DNA of 41,960 nt, from NCBI GenBank assembly GCA_017533485.1, contig JAFXIC010000069.1, positions 1 to 41,960 on the forward strand, read 5' to 3'. The position numbers and the translations under genes were made by a program. Positions 40,665 to 41,960 of this stretch are shown one piece after another (the first letter of the stretch is position 1; each line of letters begins with the position of its first letter). The DNA comes from Oscillospiraceae bacterium (GTDB lineage: Bacteria; Bacillota; Clostridia; Oscillospirales; Ruminococcaceae). The notes under the pieces are model-generated. The model did no database searches. It saw only the letters and a program-made list of their open reading frames with translations, and was not told the origin of the DNA.

Positions 40665-41960
40665 ATGCTGAGTGGGAGAGAAAGAACGGGGTGTGCGGAG
40701 ACACCACATGGAAAGAAGATAGATGCCGCCGCCGAGGATCACGGAAAGGAGGAGTGCAATCGGCTGGGTGATTTTATGGAGGAGGAGGGGATAGCCCGAA
40801 GCCGCGCCGACTGCACAGAGTGCGCCCGATATCAGGGGATTGGCGGAGATTCGGAGAAGATGCGGTTCGACAGCAGTTTTCTTGCGGAATACGAATGCCG
40901 CGCATATCAGAATCACGAGATAACAAAGGAGGGTGGAGTATGCCATGCCCATCAGTCCGATTTTTGGAATCAGGATAAGATTCGCCGTAAGCTTGACAGC
41001 AACACCGGCGAGTGTGATGCGTGCGGAATCGGGCGCGGAATCGGCAGCCTGAAGCATACTCATCAATGGGATACTGAGCGCGAGCGGAATGACCGCCAGC
41101 CCCAGCAGCATAAGCGGTGGTGCCGCGGCAGAAATTTCATCCGGTCTTGTCGGGAACAGCATCATAAGTATTGGCTGAGAGAGCGCGAATATGCCAAGTC
41201 CGGCAGGAACGGAAAGAAATGCAGCCGCCTGAAGTGCGGATGCGGCGTGACGGGACATGGCGTTTGCGTCCTTTGCGGTAAAGCTTGCGGCGAATGCAGG
41301 CATCACACCTTTTCCGAGCATATTGGAGAGAGAGGGGATGAGATGAAAGATCGTAACGGACATCCCTGCATATGCACCATATAAAAAGTTGGCGGCTTTT
41401 TCGGGGGACCGGAATGCGGAAAACTGCTGGGGATTTTTGAGAATCATCTGTTCCAAGCCGCGCATTCCGGTGACAAGATCTGCGATAGAGGTGAGATTTG
41501 TCACGAGTGCCGCAGCAGAAATCGGAATCAGGAGCTTTCGGAGTGTGCGAAGAAGCGCGTTCGCATCGGTGCGTGGTAATGTATGATGAAGCGGACGGGG
41601 AATTGGACGGAACAGGAGCAGCAGTGTCCCGACGGCAGTCGAAATCGTCACACCGAGAATTGCGGCGGCGGCAGAAGCCTGTGCCGGGGGAATATCGCTT
41701 AGAATCGGTAGATTGGGATGGTCGAGCACAAAGCGGCAGAGGAACAGTCCGAAAAGGAGTCTTGCGGCACTTTCCACAGCCTGAGAAACGGCGGTCGGGC
41801 GCATATCCTGTCTCCCTTCCCAGACGCCGCGCAGTACCGCATTCATACAGCAGAAGAAGATTGCCGGCGCAAAGCATCGGACAGCAGGCTGCGCACCGGG
41901 ATTTCCGAGAAAATAGGTGCAGAGGGGGTTCGAGAAATAAAAGAGAAGTATGCTTCCGAG
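40647..41960 (-). CDS. SpoVB/MurJ-like lipid flippase of the MOP superfamily, N-terminus outside the window
   Basis: The reading frame runs open to the last base (41960) and beyond, so the apparent ATG at 41846 is internal. At least 437 residues are visible. Many hydrophobic helices and MOP/SpoVB landmarks: FLGNPGAQPAVRCFAPAIFF, NAVLRGVWEGRQDMRPTAVS, VTNLTSIADLVTGMRGLEQM, PSLSNMLGKGVMPAFAASF and a polar turn KIGLMGMAYSTLLCYL near the C-terminus. Such proteins move lipid-linked precursors (lipid II or oligosaccharide lipids) across the membrane; SpoVB acts in spore cortex synthesis. The substrate cannot be decided from sequence. It converges on the XRE gene with five bases between stops. Confidence 0.88.
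   Translation of the reverse strand, partial: LGSILLFYFSNPLCTYFLGNPGAQPAVRCFAPAIFFCCMNAVLRGVWEGRQDMRPTAVSQAVESAARLLFGLFLCRFVLDHPNLPILSDIPPAQASAAAAILGVTISTAVGTLLLLFRPIPRPLHHTLPRTDANALLRTLRKLLIPISAAALVTNLTSIADLVTGMRGLEQMILKNPQQFSAFRSPEKAANFLYGAYAGMSVTIFHLIPSLSNMLGKGVMPAFAASFTAKDANAMSRHAASALQAAAFLSVPAGLGIFALSQPILMMLFPTRPDEISAAAPPLMLLGLAVIPLALSIPLMSMLQAADSAPDSARITLAGVAVKLTANLILIPKIGLMGMAYSTLLCYLVILICAAFVFRKKTAVEPHLLRISANPLISGALCAVGAASGYPLLLHKITQPIALLLSVILGGGIYLLSMWCLRTPRSFSPTQHKKAQA

Overview
The window looks like a chromosomal segment of a cellulosome-forming Ruminococcus (R. flavefaciens / R. champanellensis type; species not decidable by eye). The evidence is four dockerin-bearing secreted proteins, a ScaC-like cohesin-dockerin adaptor, CBM22-like modules and typical clostridial sigma-A promoters (TTGACA-17-TATAAT recurs). 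No phage, insertion sequence or CRISPR array was seen.

Layout. 1-290: end of an rRNA operon (5S, tRNA-Gln, terminator). 295-2091 (minus): three-gene envelope operon (rhodanese lipoprotein, two membrane proteins). 2114-2277: tRNA-Ala. 2340-4785: secreted esterase with two hydrolase domains, a CBM and a dockerin. 4867-11313: 2100-residue subtilisin-like protease with leucine-rich and beta-repeat regions and a C-terminal dockerin. 11673-20503: sortase-assembled pilus operon (coiled-coil protein, signal peptidase I, 1696-residue LPPTG tip adhesin, LPTTG backbone pilin, class C sortase). 20550-22382 (minus): CBM-dockerin-polysaccharide deacetylase behind a long leader containing an intrinsic terminator. 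22533-24308 (minus): acyltransferase 3 and an unknown 123-residue protein. 24372-26688 (plus): mntP, nspC and a GyrI-like protein. 26709-31618 (minus): operon nadB-nadC-pflA-small Cys protein-asparagine synthetase lacking the glutaminase nucleophile. 31748-34549 (minus): Na+/H+ antiporter and glyA. 34571-35760 (minus): ScaC-like adaptor with a long leader. 35829-38248: ZTP (pfl-motif) riboswitch and pflB. 38394-38769: tRNA-Gly, -Arg and -His. 38783-41960: degV, an XRE membrane regulator and a SpoVB/MurJ-like flippase cut by the window end.

How the parts fit. The dockerin enzymes (esterase, deacetylase, protease) could be docked on the cell-surface cellulosome, with the ScaC-like adaptor changing binding specificity. 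The pilus tip carries three modules resembling the CBM of the dockerin enzymes, which suggests that pilus adhesion and the cellulosome recognise related plant polysaccharides. pflB, its activase gene, glyA and the ZTP riboswitch belong to formate/one-carbon metabolism.

The observations most worth following are the CBM-tipped pilus with its three HxHxxxC repeats, the attenuator-like leader in front of the deacetylase, the dockerin protease, and the asparagine synthetase without its Cys nucleophile.
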